Of a DNA stretch of 64,000 bases, positions 1-9,282 are shown in pieces. The number at the start of each line of letters is the position of its first letter. Position 1 is the stretch's first letter. The notes under the pieces are model-generated. The model saw only the letters and a list, made by a program, of their open reading frames with translations, was not told where the DNA came from and made no database searches. The stretch spans positions 310,001 through 374,000 of the forward strand of contig CAWJIJ010000006.1 of NCBI GenBank assembly GCA_963842955.1, read 5' to 3'. The stretch comes from JARFQW01 sp963842955. GTDB lineage: Bacteria > Pseudomonadota > Gammaproteobacteria > Steroidobacterales > XN24. A program made the translations under genes and the position numbers.

Positions 1-942
1 GCCGATCGACATCCGGATGGACGATCTGATCGTTGATTTTCCAGGCAACGACCCGGCGACCCTGACGCTCCTTGTCCACAGCGGCCCGCTTTACAGCTTC
101 ACCGCAACGCGGGTGACCCCGGCGACGGATTTTTCGGGCGATCTGGTTGTTCCCGTGACTGTCACGGATGGCCTCGTGGAAAGCGATGTCTACCCGTTGA
201 ACATTGCCGTTACGCCCGTCAACGATCCGCCCGCCATCAACGGCCAGCGGCCGGTGGAGACCCTCGAGCGCACGCCGGTCGAGATCAACACTGGCAGCCT
301 GCTGCTCTCGGATCCGGACAATGACGCCTGGCAGCTGTCGGTCCGGGTCCTGGATGGCGCCGGCTACCAGCGCGCGGGCAACACCGTCACGCCGGAGCCG
401 GGTGTTGTCGGATTGCTCGTCGTCCATGTCGTGGCAACCGACGGAGAGCTCGACAGCGAGGTTTTCGAACTTGCGGTCCAGGTGATTGCGCGACGACGTC
501 CCGCCGGAGATTATCATTGTCCGGCGCGCCTGCCGTCAGCGTTCAGCTGGGCGCGGTTTACACTGATCCAGGGAGCTTCGGCGTTTGACAACGTCGACGG
601 CGACATCAGCGACAAATCGTGGTGGATAATCCGGTCAACACGGCGCTGGCCGGCACCTACACGATCACTTACCGTGTCGAGGATCTTGCGGGCAATGCCG
701 CCGCCGCTACCCGAACCGTGATTGTCGAGGCCGCCATGGAGGCAATTGCGCCAAGCAGCACAGGCGGAGGTGGTGGTGGGGCCGCGTCCTTCCTGCTGCT
801 TGCACTCGCCGCGGCTGCCCTGTGGCGCGGCCATAAAGACTCACACCGCAAGGGGGCGATTCACCGGGCACCCGACCGTCCCAACCCAGCGGGGGGCCGT
901 AGGGCCTCTCCGTCCAGGGGAACTGCAACATCGCAGTGGTGA
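1..942 (+). CDS. C-terminal part of a surface protein with Ig/cadherin-like repeats (5' truncated, frameshifted)
   Basis: The window opens inside this gene. One reading frame up to about position 490 encodes cadherin-like repeats with the typical repeat junction VTPVNDPP. The text then hops through other frames: DDVPPEIIIV, GAPAVSVQLGAVYTDPG, SAFDNVDGDISD, and IVVDNPVNTALAGTYTITYRVEDLAGNAA. Together these match an Ig-like DUF5011-type domain, so at least four one-base indels lie between about 490 and 617. The end reads STGGGGGGAASFLLLALAAAALWRGHK: a glycine run, a hydrophobic helix and basic residues, as in GlyGly-CTERM sorting signals processed by rhombosortase. The true stop is uncertain. 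The present frame stops at 940-942, while one more indel would end it near 836. The role is probably exported adhesion or a structural surface protein. No enzyme domain is visible in the part seen. Confidence 0.7.
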
Positions 943-1021
943 TACCGAGGAAGGAGAAGAAGCCGGGGATGTCGGTCACGGTGGTCAGGCCAAGGTTACT
1001 CAAGCCGCCGTTGCACCGTGC

Positions 1022-2032
1022 TCAAGGCTCGTCGCGCGAGGCGCGGGCCCGCTGTGCCGCGGTCGCCTCTTTTACCATTTCAATGAGCTGCTCATCGGTA
1101 TAGGCGTAGGGCTGATCGGCGTTGAGCTCCGCCATCTCCTCGATGATCCTCCGGATGGTCCACCCGGCCTCTTTCTCGTTGGGTACGACCAGGTAGTTGG
1201 GTTTCGGCGCCGGATCGAACAAGGCATGCATGACCGCCGCGGAGACTTCATCCGGTTCCTTGTACATGCTGCGATCGGAGAGGTACTCGATATATTCCTT
1301 GAGCGGCCCGGCGTAAGGCGAGCCCGGCTGCGCGTAGGGCTGTTTGGCAAGCGTCACTGCTTCCTTGGTGCCAATTCTCGAGCGATAGTTCCCGGGGTTG
1401 ACGGCGCTGACCTGGACATCGAACAGTGCCATCTCTTCCGCCAGGGCATCCGTATAGGCCTCGAGCGCGTGCTTGGTCATGCCGTAGGGACCCCAGAACA
1501 TTCCGGACAGCACGCCCGAGATCGAGCTGATGTTGATGATGCGCCCTTTGGACTCGACGATCAGGGGCGCGAACCCTTTCGTAACCCGGTAAACGCCGAG
1601 CACGTTCACGTCGAAGATCCACGTCAACTCCGCTTCATCGATTTCGGCAAGCGGTCCCAGCGTTGCGACGCCGGCATTGTTGATCAGGCCGTAGAGTCCC
1701 CGGCCTTCGGTGCGCACGGTGGCCACGGCGGCATCAATCTCGTCCTGTTTGGTCACGTCCAGGCGCACGGCCTGGATGTTGGGGATCTTGTTGAGAGCGT
1801 CCAGGTCGGCCTGTTTTCGCGCCCCGGCATAGACGAAATAGCCTTTCCGGGCCAGGGTCTCGGCGATATTGAGACCGATGCCTGAGCTTGCGCCGGTGAC
1901 GAGGATCGCTTTCGCTTGCCTGGTTTCGCCCGCTTCCGGCGGCGTGGCCGCCAGCGACGCTTGTGGGGCGAGGCCGATAGCGGCGAGGATAAGAATGCCG
2001 GCCAGAGTGGCCAGGTATCCGGGTACTCTCAT
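1022..2032 (-). CDS. Short-chain dehydrogenase/reductase with N-terminal signal or anchor sequence
   Basis: A classical SDR of about 336 residues. It has the nucleotide-binding motif TGASSGIG near residue 45, the structural NNAG motif, and the catalytic Ser plus YxxxK in the stretch SSISGVLSGMFWGPYGMTK. I choose the ATG at 2032 because it follows AAGGAAAAGAAAAAC and starts a hydrophobic leader (MRVPGYLATLAGILILAAIGLAPQASLAA). The longer frame upstream to 2122 is charged and unlikely. The leader is odd, because SDRs use NAD(P) and usually stay in the cytoplasm, so it may be an inner-membrane anchor rather than a cleaved signal. The substrate is unknown. The next gene on the same strand, a beta-lactamase-fold hydrolase, ends about 180 bases upstream of this start. 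Confidence 0.85.
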   Translation of the reverse strand: MRVPGYLATLAGILILAAIGLAPQASLAATPPEAGETRQAKAILVTGASSGIGLNIAETLARKGYFVYAGARKQADLDALNKIPNIQAVRLDVTKQDEIDAAVATVRTEGRGLYGLINNAGVATLGPLAEIDEAELTWIFDVNVLGVYRVTKGFAPLIVESKGRIINISSISGVLSGMFWGPYGMTKHALEAYTDALAEEMALFDVQVSAVNPGNYRSRIGTKEAVTLAKQPYAQPGSPYAGPLKEYIEYLSDRSMYKEPDEVSAAVMHALFDPAPKPNYLVVPNEKEAGWTIRRIIEEMAELNADQPYAYTDEQLIEMVKEATAAQRARASRDEP

Positions 2033-2213
2033 GTTTTTCTTTTCCTTAGGGTACTTGCGGGTCTTCGCCAGGGTCGGCGCAGTCAGTGTAGCGATTTCCA
2101 CCGTCCGCCGGAAACGGGCCATCCATCGTCGCCTGCTTCAATGGCTGGCGGCCAGATCCGACGTGCAGGGACGGCCGTATGCTCTGGCTGGCTTACGGGC
2201 ATCATGGCCTGGA

Positions 2214-3527
2214 TCAATGGGCCGAACCTGCTCGCGCCCGTCCGCGCCGATGCCGGACAAGCATCAGGATGGTCAGAACGGCAATCAGCAGGGCGCCGAA
2301 AAGCATCGGCCGCAAGGCGCTTTCGATAGCGAGGCGGGATTGAATGAAATCCGGGTAGCCGGTCTGCCAGAGTACCCATTCGTAGCCGATTTGCGAGGCC
2401 AGGTAGGCAGGCCCCGTGGACAGTGCCACGATGGCGTCGCCATTGTCGGGGTTGATCCGGACACTGCTATTGATGGAGGGATCGTTGGAACCGTCGTGAC
2501 CGAACACAAAGCCACCACCCGGTGAAGGCGCATACAACATTGTTCCCAGGCCCCAGATATCGACCCCCATAGTGCGGCCGTGGGGCTCCCGCATGGCCTC
2601 AATGGCGGCCGGTGCCAATAGCGGCGGTACGGGCGAACCGGGTATCTGCGCCTGCACGAAGCGGCTGAGATCCGTCGCCGAGGATGACAAGCCGGTGGCG
2701 CCGGCCGCTGCATACTGATAAGTCGGTGCCGGTTCCCCCTGGCGGTCATACGAACCGGAGTTGTTAGTCAGGTCACCGAGATAGTCGTAAGTGGACCGGG
2801 ACATCCCCAGGGGTTCGAAAACAGCATTCTGCATGAAGTCGGCGAATTCCATGCCCGAGATCTCTTCCACGAGCAACTGCAGGATGAGATAGCCACCGCC
2901 GGAGTAGTCCCACTCGCTGCCCGGTTCGCGGCCCACCCTGATCTGCGCCTGCTCGTGGTCGGAACTCCTTGGGAGTGACAGGGACTCCTCGAGCGCTGGC
3001 AGCGTTTCATCGGCGGCGTAGTCGCCGAATCCGAGACCGTCGACCAGGCCCGCCGTGTGGGACAGCACATGCCGCACGGTTACCTTGGCGTTGTCGAAGT
3101 CACCAGGGGGCAACTGCCACCGGGTAAGGTAACTGGAAATAGGTGCGTCGAGATCAATCCTGTCTTCCTGGACCAGCAACATCACCGCGTAGGCCGTCGG
3201 CCATTTGCTGAAGGATGCCGTAGGGAAAAGGGTATCCCGATTGACCTCCCCGGATTTCCTCTCATCAGTCCCGGAAAAGGTCTCAGCGAGTATTTGACCG
3301 GATTCGATGACGACCAGTGCGACACTGCCGGGCGACGCGCGGTCAATCATGCTTGTCGCCGCCGCAACGAAGGCCTTTGTATCACCGCGCTCTGCTACCG
3401 GCGTCAGCCACCAGCCGCGAAGGCCGCCAAAAAAGGCCGTCGCGCACCACAAGGCGCATAGCGCCAGGCCGGCCAGAATAATTTTCAAATAACTCACAAC
3501 ACCGTTGTCCTGACGAGGAATGTGCAA
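2214..3527 (-). CDS. Serine hydrolase, class C beta-lactamase / penicillin-binding-protein-like fold, membrane-anchored
   Basis: A 437-residue protein of the beta-lactamase superfamily (COG1680 type). The nucleophile motif SxxK is SFSK at residues 105-108. The Tyr motif is YSG at 208-210, and a GHDGSN stretch stands where the third active-site motif is expected. A hydrophobic segment at about residues 13-33 anchors or exports it. A second segment near the C terminus (MLFGALLIAVLTILMLV) followed by basic residues suggests that both ends lie at the inner membrane with the catalytic domain in the periplasm. Likely activities are esterase, D-amino-acid peptidase or carboxypeptidase. The name does not imply antibiotic resistance. 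No neighbour fixes the substrate. Confidence 0.85.
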   Translation of the reverse strand: MHIPRQDNGVVSYLKIILAGLALCALWCATAFFGGLRGWWLTPVAERGDTKAFVAAATSMIDRASPGSVALVVIESGQILAETFSGTDERKSGEVNRDTLFPTASFSKWPTAYAVMLLVQEDRIDLDAPISSYLTRWQLPPGDFDNAKVTVRHVLSHTAGLVDGLGFGDYAADETLPALEESLSLPRSSDHEQAQIRVGREPGSEWDYSGGGYLILQLLVEEISGMEFADFMQNAVFEPLGMSRSTYDYLGDLTNNSGSYDRQGEPAPTYQYAAAGATGLSSSATDLSRFVQAQIPGSPVPPLLAPAAIEAMREPHGRTMGVDIWGLGTMLYAPSPGGGFVFGHDGSNDPSINSSVRINPDNGDAIVALSTGPAYLASQIGYEWVLWQTGYPDFIQSRLAIESALRPMLFGALLIAVLTILMLVRHRRGRARAGSAH

Positions 3528-4081
3528 ACGTTTCGAGCCGGCGACCCAGGCCGATGGAAATCCAAATTGCAGCTTGCAGAGCCCGTGGCTTCCCGGCGCG
3601 CCGCCTTGGCCGCAGTCCCGGTGTCAAGGTGCCGGTTGAGGTGGTCCCCGAGGCCTCGGACCTTACTCCTCAGGAAGCCTGCCTGCGAGCCCCGGTCTCT
3701 GTGCCTGCCGCTTCGGGCCAATCTACGGACTCGAAGAATCCAGCAATCTGGAAACCCCGGGATACCTTGGCACGGCAGTAAGCGACAAGCAGTCGAATAA
3801 CGCAAGAGTCGACCAGCGGGGACGCAACTAGCCCGGTGATGGTTTCGCCGGCCGCTGATGCCGTTTCCCCCACAGAACCGCGCGTGCCCTGCGTCAAGAG
3901 ACCGCCCGTGGCCAAGGTGCCGGGGAATCCCGCAGCCAGTGGGGCTCGGCGTGCAGGGGTACGGTCAAACAGGACCTCCCCAATCCAACGGTTCCTTCCC
4001 GAGGCAGGATGCCGAATTCTTGACTATGATTACTTATTGACCAGTCCAGTCGCAGAACCCAGGCAACGACAGGAGGAAGTC
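3528..4081. other. Intergenic region without a credible gene
   Basis: About 550 bases between the divergent hydrolase gene and the small gene starting at 4082. Open frames exist here on both strands, but their products are rich in Arg/Pro/Ser and match nothing I recognise. I treat them as chance frames in high-GC DNA. The last bases hold a strong Shine-Dalgarno sequence (AGGAGG at 4070-4075) for the next gene. I see no clear promoter, terminator or repeat. Confidence 0.6.
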
Positions 4082-4513
4082 ATGGGACTGTTTAGTAATC
4101 TCTTTTCCAGCAAGCCGGATTTCCCGGCCATTGATCCTGCCAGCACGGCTGCCTCGCGAGTTGCCGAGGTTGAGAAGCAACTCGATGAACTCGGCAGCAA
4201 GGTTAAAGATCAACTCGAGGTCATTCCCTCGGAGCACGCCGCCTATGTCTTTATCGGCAAGCCCCCGAAGAAGTTCGGGCTGGCCTGGATACATGACGGC
4301 AAGGTCAGCGGCCTGAACACGCTGGTCGAAGAGCATGGGCTCAGCGCGCTCGAAGTAGAGAAGGTCCTGGACCAGCTTCGCCAGGCCTACGAGCGTAATG
4401 CGGACGTCAACCGGTACCGTGCGAGCGTGCACGAACGGGACGTCGTTGTGACGCCTTCGGCCAAGCTTGAAAAGGAAGTCCACGAGATCATCGACCACGT
4501 CGTGCACCACTGA
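4082..4513 (+). CDS. Small soluble protein of unknown function
   Basis: A 143-residue protein starting at the ATG behind AGGAGGAAGTC, an unusually good ribosome binding site for this window. It has no signal peptide or membrane segment. The N terminus (MGLFSNLFSSKPDFPAID) is followed by a heptad-like stretch (VAEVEKQLDELGSKVKDQLEVI) that could form a short coiled coil. A middle part (AAYVFIGKPPKKFGLAWIHDGKVSGLNTLVEEHG) looks like a compact alpha/beta domain, and the C terminus is His-rich (EIIDHVVHH). I do not recognise the family. It stands alone, with no close same-strand neighbour. Confidence 0.7.
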   Translation: MGLFSNLFSSKPDFPAIDPASTAASRVAEVEKQLDELGSKVKDQLEVIPSEHAAYVFIGKPPKKFGLAWIHDGKVSGLNTLVEEHGLSALEVEKVLDQLRQAYERNADVNRYRASVHERDVVVTPSAKLEKEVHEIIDHVVHH

Positions 4514-4946
4514 TCCGAACCGCCGGATCTCGACGAAGCCGGCAACCGGCGGCCCGGACTTTGCTCTACGTTGGCGTCATTTCGGCGTGGGCAGGCCGGA
4601 TGCTCCCAGGGCTGCTGCCACTGGGGTGGCGTGCGGCGAGCATGGGTGCGCGCCTTGAAAAGCACCAACCGGAATTTTCTGCTGCCGGGAGGTCCAAGGA
4701 ATCCGATGGGTTCCTGTCCCATGGACAGAGCGAAGCGGTGTGGAAAAGGCTGAGCGTCACTCCCGCAACGCCTGGCGGTTCGATCTTCGAAGGACGGTCA
4801 CATGGCCCGGTGGGCGGATAATCCCGGTATTGCCGGAAGCGCTGCCACGGCAGACTCGTCGAGCTGGAAGTCATGCACCATGAGCCGCCGTCACGTGGGC
4901 TGTGGTCAGATCGCCAAGCAGGGGATTCCGGGGGATTTCCAGCAAA
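4514..4946. other. Intergenic region without a credible gene
   Basis: About 430 bases between the small unknown gene and the tRNA-Leu gene. Open frames are present on both strands but have atypical composition and no recognisable product. I see no terminator with a T-run after 4513. Confidence 0.55.
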
Positions 4947-5033
<87 letters not shown>

Positions 5034-5129
5034 ACGAGGTCTGACGCCGGTCGGCGCCTTTGCGAGGGCGGGAAGGTTACTGGCCCGCAGCAGGGCTGTC
5101 AATGCGCCGGGCGAACCTCTTGAAGGTCT

Positions 5130-6095
5130 TCAGCCCGTGGTCTCCGGATCCTCCGCGGATACGGTGGCGAGCGTGAGTTCTTCCAGCTCGAATTCCACGC
5201 GTCCGAACCTGGGGAGCCGGCCGGATAGCAGAATGGGGGCACGCGTATCCGGGTCGAGGAACAACTCGACGTTCGTCAGCCCCAGCAGCTCGAATGCCTC
5301 ATCGTCGTCATCGTTTCCAGGCGGACCCGCCAGGTCTCCGTCGATGGCGAATCTCAAGGCGTCGGAGCGGCCCTTCTGCCGGCTGGTTCTCCCGTTGCCG
5401 GTCACCTTGTACTGATGCTGAACGGCTTCTGTACCCATCATCCGGACACTGACGGTGTACAGGCGATCGTCGGACCAGGCCGTAATGCTGAACTGGTCAC
5501 CCGTCTCCCGAAGTCCCGAAGCCGCCACGAGATAGATCAGCGCGGCCGGCTCGGTCACCGGAAGACCGGACCGGCCCTCGGGATAGGTATGCAGTTCTTC
5601 CGAAAACCTCGACCAATTCTCCGGGGCCCGGGTTTCCTCACCCTTGCCGGGTCTCCGGGTTAGCCGGAGGACCTGGTTCTCACCGTAGCGATAGACCCGC
5701 AGGCGATAGCGGTTGCCGGTATCGTGAGTCGAGCGCTGCAGCATGGCCCCGTTGGCCGGATCCAGCAGCATCTCGACGCGGCTGGTTCGGCCAAGACCGT
5801 CGCTGAAGTAGCGCATGCTCATGGTTTCGGCCGGCGCGGCAAGCCCGGACAGGGCAGGGCGGCTTTCGAGGCTCTCTGCCACCGTCGCCCCGCGGACCAT
5901 GTTCAGGGTGATGTCCACGTCCAGAGACATGAAGAACTTGGAGGCTCCCAGTCGAGCCTGGGTCCATTGCGCCCGGGTCGTGTCGAACATGCCGGTCATG
6001 GTTTCCCCCGCGCTGCCTGCGCCAGCCGGACCGATGGCCGGCGCGAGCAGCGCCATGGTCAACAGGGCGTTTCGGCCGGCTCTGGGGGCTCTCAT
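5130..6095 (-). CDS. Exported protein of unknown function, last gene of the FAAL/reductase unit
   Basis: A 321-residue protein with a likely signal sequence (MRAPRAGRNALLTMALLAPAIGPAGAGSAG). The mature part is beta-rich, with many alternating hydrophobic residues, an acidic run GNDDDDEAF, and a final motif about decorating or scoring a polymer that I cannot assign. It sits 30 bases downstream of the CerR-like reductase on the same strand and so probably belongs to the same transcript (FAAL, reductase, this gene). That position suggests a periplasmic or outer-membrane job in the lipid pathway, such as lipid carriage or surface display. This is inference from context only, since no family match is recognisable. 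Confidence 0.7.
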   Translation of the reverse strand: MRAPRAGRNALLTMALLAPAIGPAGAGSAGETMTGMFDTTRAQWTQARLGASKFFMSLDVDITLNMVRGATVAESLESRPALSGLAAPAETMSMRYFSDGLGRTSRVEMLLDPANGAMLQRSTHDTGNRYRLRVYRYGENQVLRLTRRPGKGEETRAPENWSRFSEELHTYPEGRSGLPVTEPAALIYLVAASGLRETGDQFSITAWSDDRLYTVSVRMMGTEAVQHQYKVTGNGRTSRQKGRSDALRFAIDGDLAGPPGNDDDDEAFELLGLTNVELFLDPDTRAPILLSGRLPRFGRVEFELEELTLATVSAEDPETTG

Positions 6096-6127
6096 GATCC
6101 GGAGTTAATCGAAGGGCTCACGCCGGG

Positions 6128-7087
6128 TCAAGCACCGGCACCTGACGGCTGTTGCCAGCCAGGCGTGGCGAGGAGCCCCTCATGCAGCCCGATTTCGGGC
6201 TTCCAGCCGGGGATCAGCTCCGGTCCGCCGGCCCTGCAGACCCAGTCGGGATGCCGGAGTTCGCGAAGCTTGCCGGGGGTCAGCATGGGGGAGACCAGGC
6301 CGAGTTTTCCGGCCAGGCCGTTGACCGCCGCCGGAAGATTCAGCACAAACGGAGGGATCTGCCGGAGTCTGACGGGCCGGCCCGTGATGGATTCGATGCC
6401 TGCGGCGAATTCGGTCCAGCTGTAGCCGCGGGTTCGGCCGTCGTCGATTTCCAGGAGCCCTCTGGGCGGGGCATCCGCCGCTGCCCAGGCCGAAGCTGCC
6501 CGGGCCAGGTCATCCACGAAGACGAGCGAAAAACGGGCGTCCGGAGACCCGAACACCGGCGCGGTGCCCCGGGCCATCGTCTTCAGTAGCGGCAGCATCT
6601 CCCGGTCCCCCGGGCCATAAACCGCCGGCGGGCGAATAACGAACAGGGGCAGGTCTCCGAGAGCCTCGCCCACCGCTGTTTCCCCCGCGTGCTTGCTTGC
6701 CGCGTAGGGCGACAGTTGAGGTTCCCGGGCCGCCAGGGAGGAAATCAGCAGAAATCCCTCGGCGCCGGATTCGCGGGCATGGCCTGCTACACGTGCCGCC
6801 CCCGCCACGTTGACGGCGTCAAACTGTTCGCGGGTTGCGCCGCGTACCGCTCCGGCGCAGTGGATGATCCGGTCCGCACCCTCGGTCAGGGCCTGCAGGG
6901 CATCGTCGTCGTCGAGCGTGCCGCCGACAACGTCTTCCGGAGGCAGCATGCCCTCCAGCCGCTCCGGGTTGCGGGCAAGTGCGCGTACCCGAGCACCCGT
7001 ATCGGACAACGCCGCAAGCATGCGGCGTCCGATGAAGCCGGTGGCTCCCGTCAGTGCGACAAGGGGGGAATGACCCGTCGGGCTCAT
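6128..7087 (-). CDS. Extended SDR, NAD-dependent epimerase/dehydratase family, CerR-like candidate ceramide-pathway reductase
   Basis: A 319-residue extended SDR. The Rossmann motif GATGFIG is at residues 14-20, and the active-site SSL...YAASK has Tyr128 and Lys132. In Caulobacter an NAD-dependent-epimerase-like protein (CerR) encoded next to serine palmitoyltransferase reduces the 3-keto group of the ceramide precursor. This gene is the only member of that family in the locus and directly follows the fatty acyl-AMP ligase, so the same step is the best guess. A sugar epimerase role cannot be excluded, because the locus also has glycosyltransferase-like genes. Start at ATG 7087. The gap to the upstream ligase gene is about 40 bases, consistent with one operon. 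Confidence 0.75.
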   Translation of the reverse strand: MSPTGHSPLVALTGATGFIGRRMLAALSDTGARVRALARNPERLEGMLPPEDVVGGTLDDDDALQALTEGADRIIHCAGAVRGATREQFDAVNVAGAARVAGHARESGAEGFLLISSLAAREPQLSPYAASKHAGETAVGEALGDLPLFVIRPPAVYGPGDREMLPLLKTMARGTAPVFGSPDARFSLVFVDDLARAASAWAAADAPPRGLLEIDDGRTRGYSWTEFAAGIESITGRPVRLRQIPPFVLNLPAAVNGLAGKLGLVSPMLTPGKLRELRHPDWVCRAGGPELIPGWKPEIGLHEGLLATPGWQQPSGAGA

Positions 7088-7126
7088 GGGTGATGCCGCG
7101 GGCAGGTTTGAACGCCGGCCTGGCGT

Positions 7127-8890
7127 CTACCCTGTGGCCCGCTCCCGAACCGGGATGGAACCTTCTTCCCGTGCTTTCCGGGCCTGGCTCTCAATATAGT
7201 TCTGCCGGGCCTTGGAACGGGACAGCTTGCCGGAGGAGGTGCGCGGCAGGAAGCGGGGCGGCACGAGTTCAACCGTGCAGCGGATCCCGAGTTCTTCACT
7301 CACCAGACCCTGAAGACGCGAGTGCAGGTCCGCGCGCTCCACGTCGTCCTTCAGACGGCACTGAACCGCCAGGACCGGCATCTCCGAGCCGTCCGCGGCG
7401 GGCGCGGAGAAGGCCAGCGCGTCTCCGGTGCGGACTTCGGGCTGCTGCTCGGCCAGGTACTCGAGGTCCTGCGGCCAGATGTTGCGCCCGTTGATGATGA
7501 TGATGTCTTTTGTGCGGCCGGTAATGACCAGGCTGTTGCCGACCCGGTAGCCGGTGTCGCCGGTGTCCAGCCATCCGTCGGCGGACAGCACCTGTGCGGT
7601 GACCTTCGGCTCGTTGAAGTAGCCCGACATGACGCTGGCGCCCCGGACGAAGATCGTACCGCTGCGGCGCTCGGAAAGCGGATTGCCATCGACGTCGCGA
7701 ATCTCGATTTCGTAGCCGGGGAGCGGCTCGCCGCACATGGCGAACTGGCGGACCCGGCCCGGGTCGGTCAGCTCGGATGCGGGCACGGCCTCGCCGGTAC
7801 GCGAAAGATGATCCGCGTCAACCTCATCCACCGAAAAGCGCTCGTCCAGCGGCGCGAAGCTGATGGCGAGCGAGCACTCGGCCATGCCGTAGCAGGGCAG
7901 AAACGCTTCGGGGCGGAAGCCGCTGGGCGCGAGCAGCTCGCTGAACGCATCCAGCACTTCAGGCCGAATCATCTCGGCGCCGGCGCCCGCATGGCGCCAG
8001 TTGCTGAGATCGTAGGTGGGGATGTCCCCTTCGCGCAGACGGCGTCCGCACAGCTCGTACCCGAACGGCGGGCCGAAGGAAATCGTGCAGCGCGTGCGCG
8101 TCATGAGCTCGAGCCAGAGGCGCGGGCGCATCGCGAACTCACGGGTGCCCAGGTAGTCCACGGAGAGCTGGCAGGAAAGCGGTGTCAGCACTTTTCCGAT
8201 CAGGCCCATGTCGTGGTAGAAGGGCAGCCACGAGAAGAAGCGGTCCTCGGACGTCAGCTTGAGGCCATGCCGGGCAATGCCCGTCAGGTTCTCAAGGACC
8301 GCATCCTCGGTGATCAGCACGCCACGGGGGAAGCGGGTGCTGCCGGAGGTGTACTGGATGTAGGCAATCTCGTTGCCCTTCAGCGGCTCCAGCTCAACGT
8401 CGGCCTGAGGCAGCTCGGCAAAGGCTTCGGGCGTTCCACAGAACTTCAGGCCCAGGCCTTCGCCCGCGCCCCCGAAATAGGCTTCGTAACCGGAAGGGGC
8501 AACCAGGACACAGGCCGAGCAATTTTCCAGCAGGCCATGCAGCTGGTTGACGTACGCAATCCTGCTGCCGAGGGTCAGCGCGGCGGTCAGCGGAACCGGG
8601 ACAACGCCCGCGTACTGGCAGGCGAAGAAGAAAACGAGGAAATCGGGAGTGGTCTCGGCGACCAATGCAACTCGCGCGCCGCGCTCGAGTCCCAGACCCA
8701 GCAGGCGACGGGCAGCGTCACGGGCGCGCTCACGCAGCTCGCTGTAAGGGAGCACAGCCTCGAGGTTGCCCCGCCCATCGTAGAAGTTGGCGCCGGTAGC
8801 TCCCTGAGCGGCGTAATCCAGCGCCTCAGCGAGGCCGCGAAAGTCGGCCGGCCGCAAGGGCAGGTTACTGTTTGTAGGCGTGGGCTCCAT
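7127..8890 (-). CDS. Fatty acyl-AMP ligase / acyl-ACP synthetase (FAAL-like)
   Basis: An adenylate-forming enzyme of about 587 residues. The AMP-binding P-loop YTSGSTRFPRGV lies near residue 180 and is followed by WLPFYHDMGLIGKVLTPL, a stretch characteristic of FAAL/FACL-like enzymes. Further on are TGDTGY and the C-terminal Lys motif TSSGKLSRSK near residue 555. It should activate a fatty acid as acyl-AMP and pass it to an acyl carrier protein. The dedicated carrier encoded at 17856-18152 is the obvious partner. In Caulobacter an acyl-ACP synthetase is one of the ceramide genes. The open frame extends to 8938, but the ATG at 8890 sits behind GGAGGTAGACCAGGGT and starts MEPTPTNSNLPLRPAD, the more plausible start. 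It leads a minus-strand unit with the reductase and the exported unknown protein. Confidence 0.88.
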   Translation of the reverse strand: MEPTPTNSNLPLRPADFRGLAEALDYAAQGATGANFYDGRGNLEAVLPYSELRERARDAARRLLGLGLERGARVALVAETTPDFLVFFFACQYAGVVPVPLTAALTLGSRIAYVNQLHGLLENCSACVLVAPSGYEAYFGGAGEGLGLKFCGTPEAFAELPQADVELEPLKGNEIAYIQYTSGSTRFPRGVLITEDAVLENLTGIARHGLKLTSEDRFFSWLPFYHDMGLIGKVLTPLSCQLSVDYLGTREFAMRPRLWLELMTRTRCTISFGPPFGYELCGRRLREGDIPTYDLSNWRHAGAGAEMIRPEVLDAFSELLAPSGFRPEAFLPCYGMAECSLAISFAPLDERFSVDEVDADHLSRTGEAVPASELTDPGRVRQFAMCGEPLPGYEIEIRDVDGNPLSERRSGTIFVRGASVMSGYFNEPKVTAQVLSADGWLDTGDTGYRVGNSLVITGRTKDIIIINGRNIWPQDLEYLAEQQPEVRTGDALAFSAPAADGSEMPVLAVQCRLKDDVERADLHSRLQGLVSEELGIRCTVELVPPRFLPRTSSGKLSRSKARQNYIESQARKAREEGSIPVRERATG

Positions 8891-8977
8891 ACCCTGGTCT
8901 ACCTCCTGCATTACTTCTTCTTCGGTCTGACGCATCAATTTTGGTGTCGCTAGCTATTCGCGCGTACTAATAACCCC

Positions 8978-8995
8978 CGCTCCGCAAGCGGAGCG
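8978..8995. repeat. Perfect short hairpin upstream of the FAAL gene
   Basis: CGCTCCG and CGGAGCG form a perfect 7-bp stem around a CAAG tetraloop. It lies some 90 bases upstream of the FAAL start. There is no T-run on either side, so it is not a clear terminator. It could be in the leader of the FAAL transcript. Confidence 0.5.
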
Positions 8996-9266
8996 TGGGA
9001 TTCCGAACCTGTCGGATGTAATGGCCGATTCTGCGGAGTTTCCCCTTGGCAACACCGGCACCGACGACATCCCCTTGATTTAGTGAGGTTATTTCTTCCC
9101 GAACTGGCCTTCGCCCGACCTCGGAAAGCCCCTGTCATCCCCTGATTTTCGGCCTCTGAGACCCGTATGAGTGCTTACTGCGCATGCCCCATGGCCTGAT
9201 CTCGGGCGTTAAGTTAGCCGTTTACCGGCCTGTTTAGCAATGTCTTAAGTCATATTCTTTATGGTT

Positions 9267-9282
9267 TGTGATGCTATGCACA
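9267..9282. promoter_or_regulatory. Candidate CRP/Vfr-like binding site
   Basis: The sequence TGTGATGCTATGCACA fits the CRP consensus half-sites TGTGA-N6-TCACA with one mismatch (GCACA). It lies in the AT-rich part of the long divergent spacer between the FAAL and nucleotidyltransferase genes. A CRP-family regulator could tune the lipid locus. This rests on motif match alone. Confidence 0.4.

Noticed and set aside
722..1885. Long open frame on the plus strand opposite the SDR gene
   Set aside because: It is the antisense shadow of a clear SDR on the minus strand; its product has no recognisable motifs.
2214..3527. Antibiotic-resistance beta-lactamase
   Set aside because: The protein has the fold and SxxK/YSG motifs but two membrane segments and the pattern of esterase/peptidase relatives.
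7322..8953. 543-codon open frame opposite the FAAL gene
   Set aside because: High-GC antisense shadow; the minus strand has all adenylation motifs.
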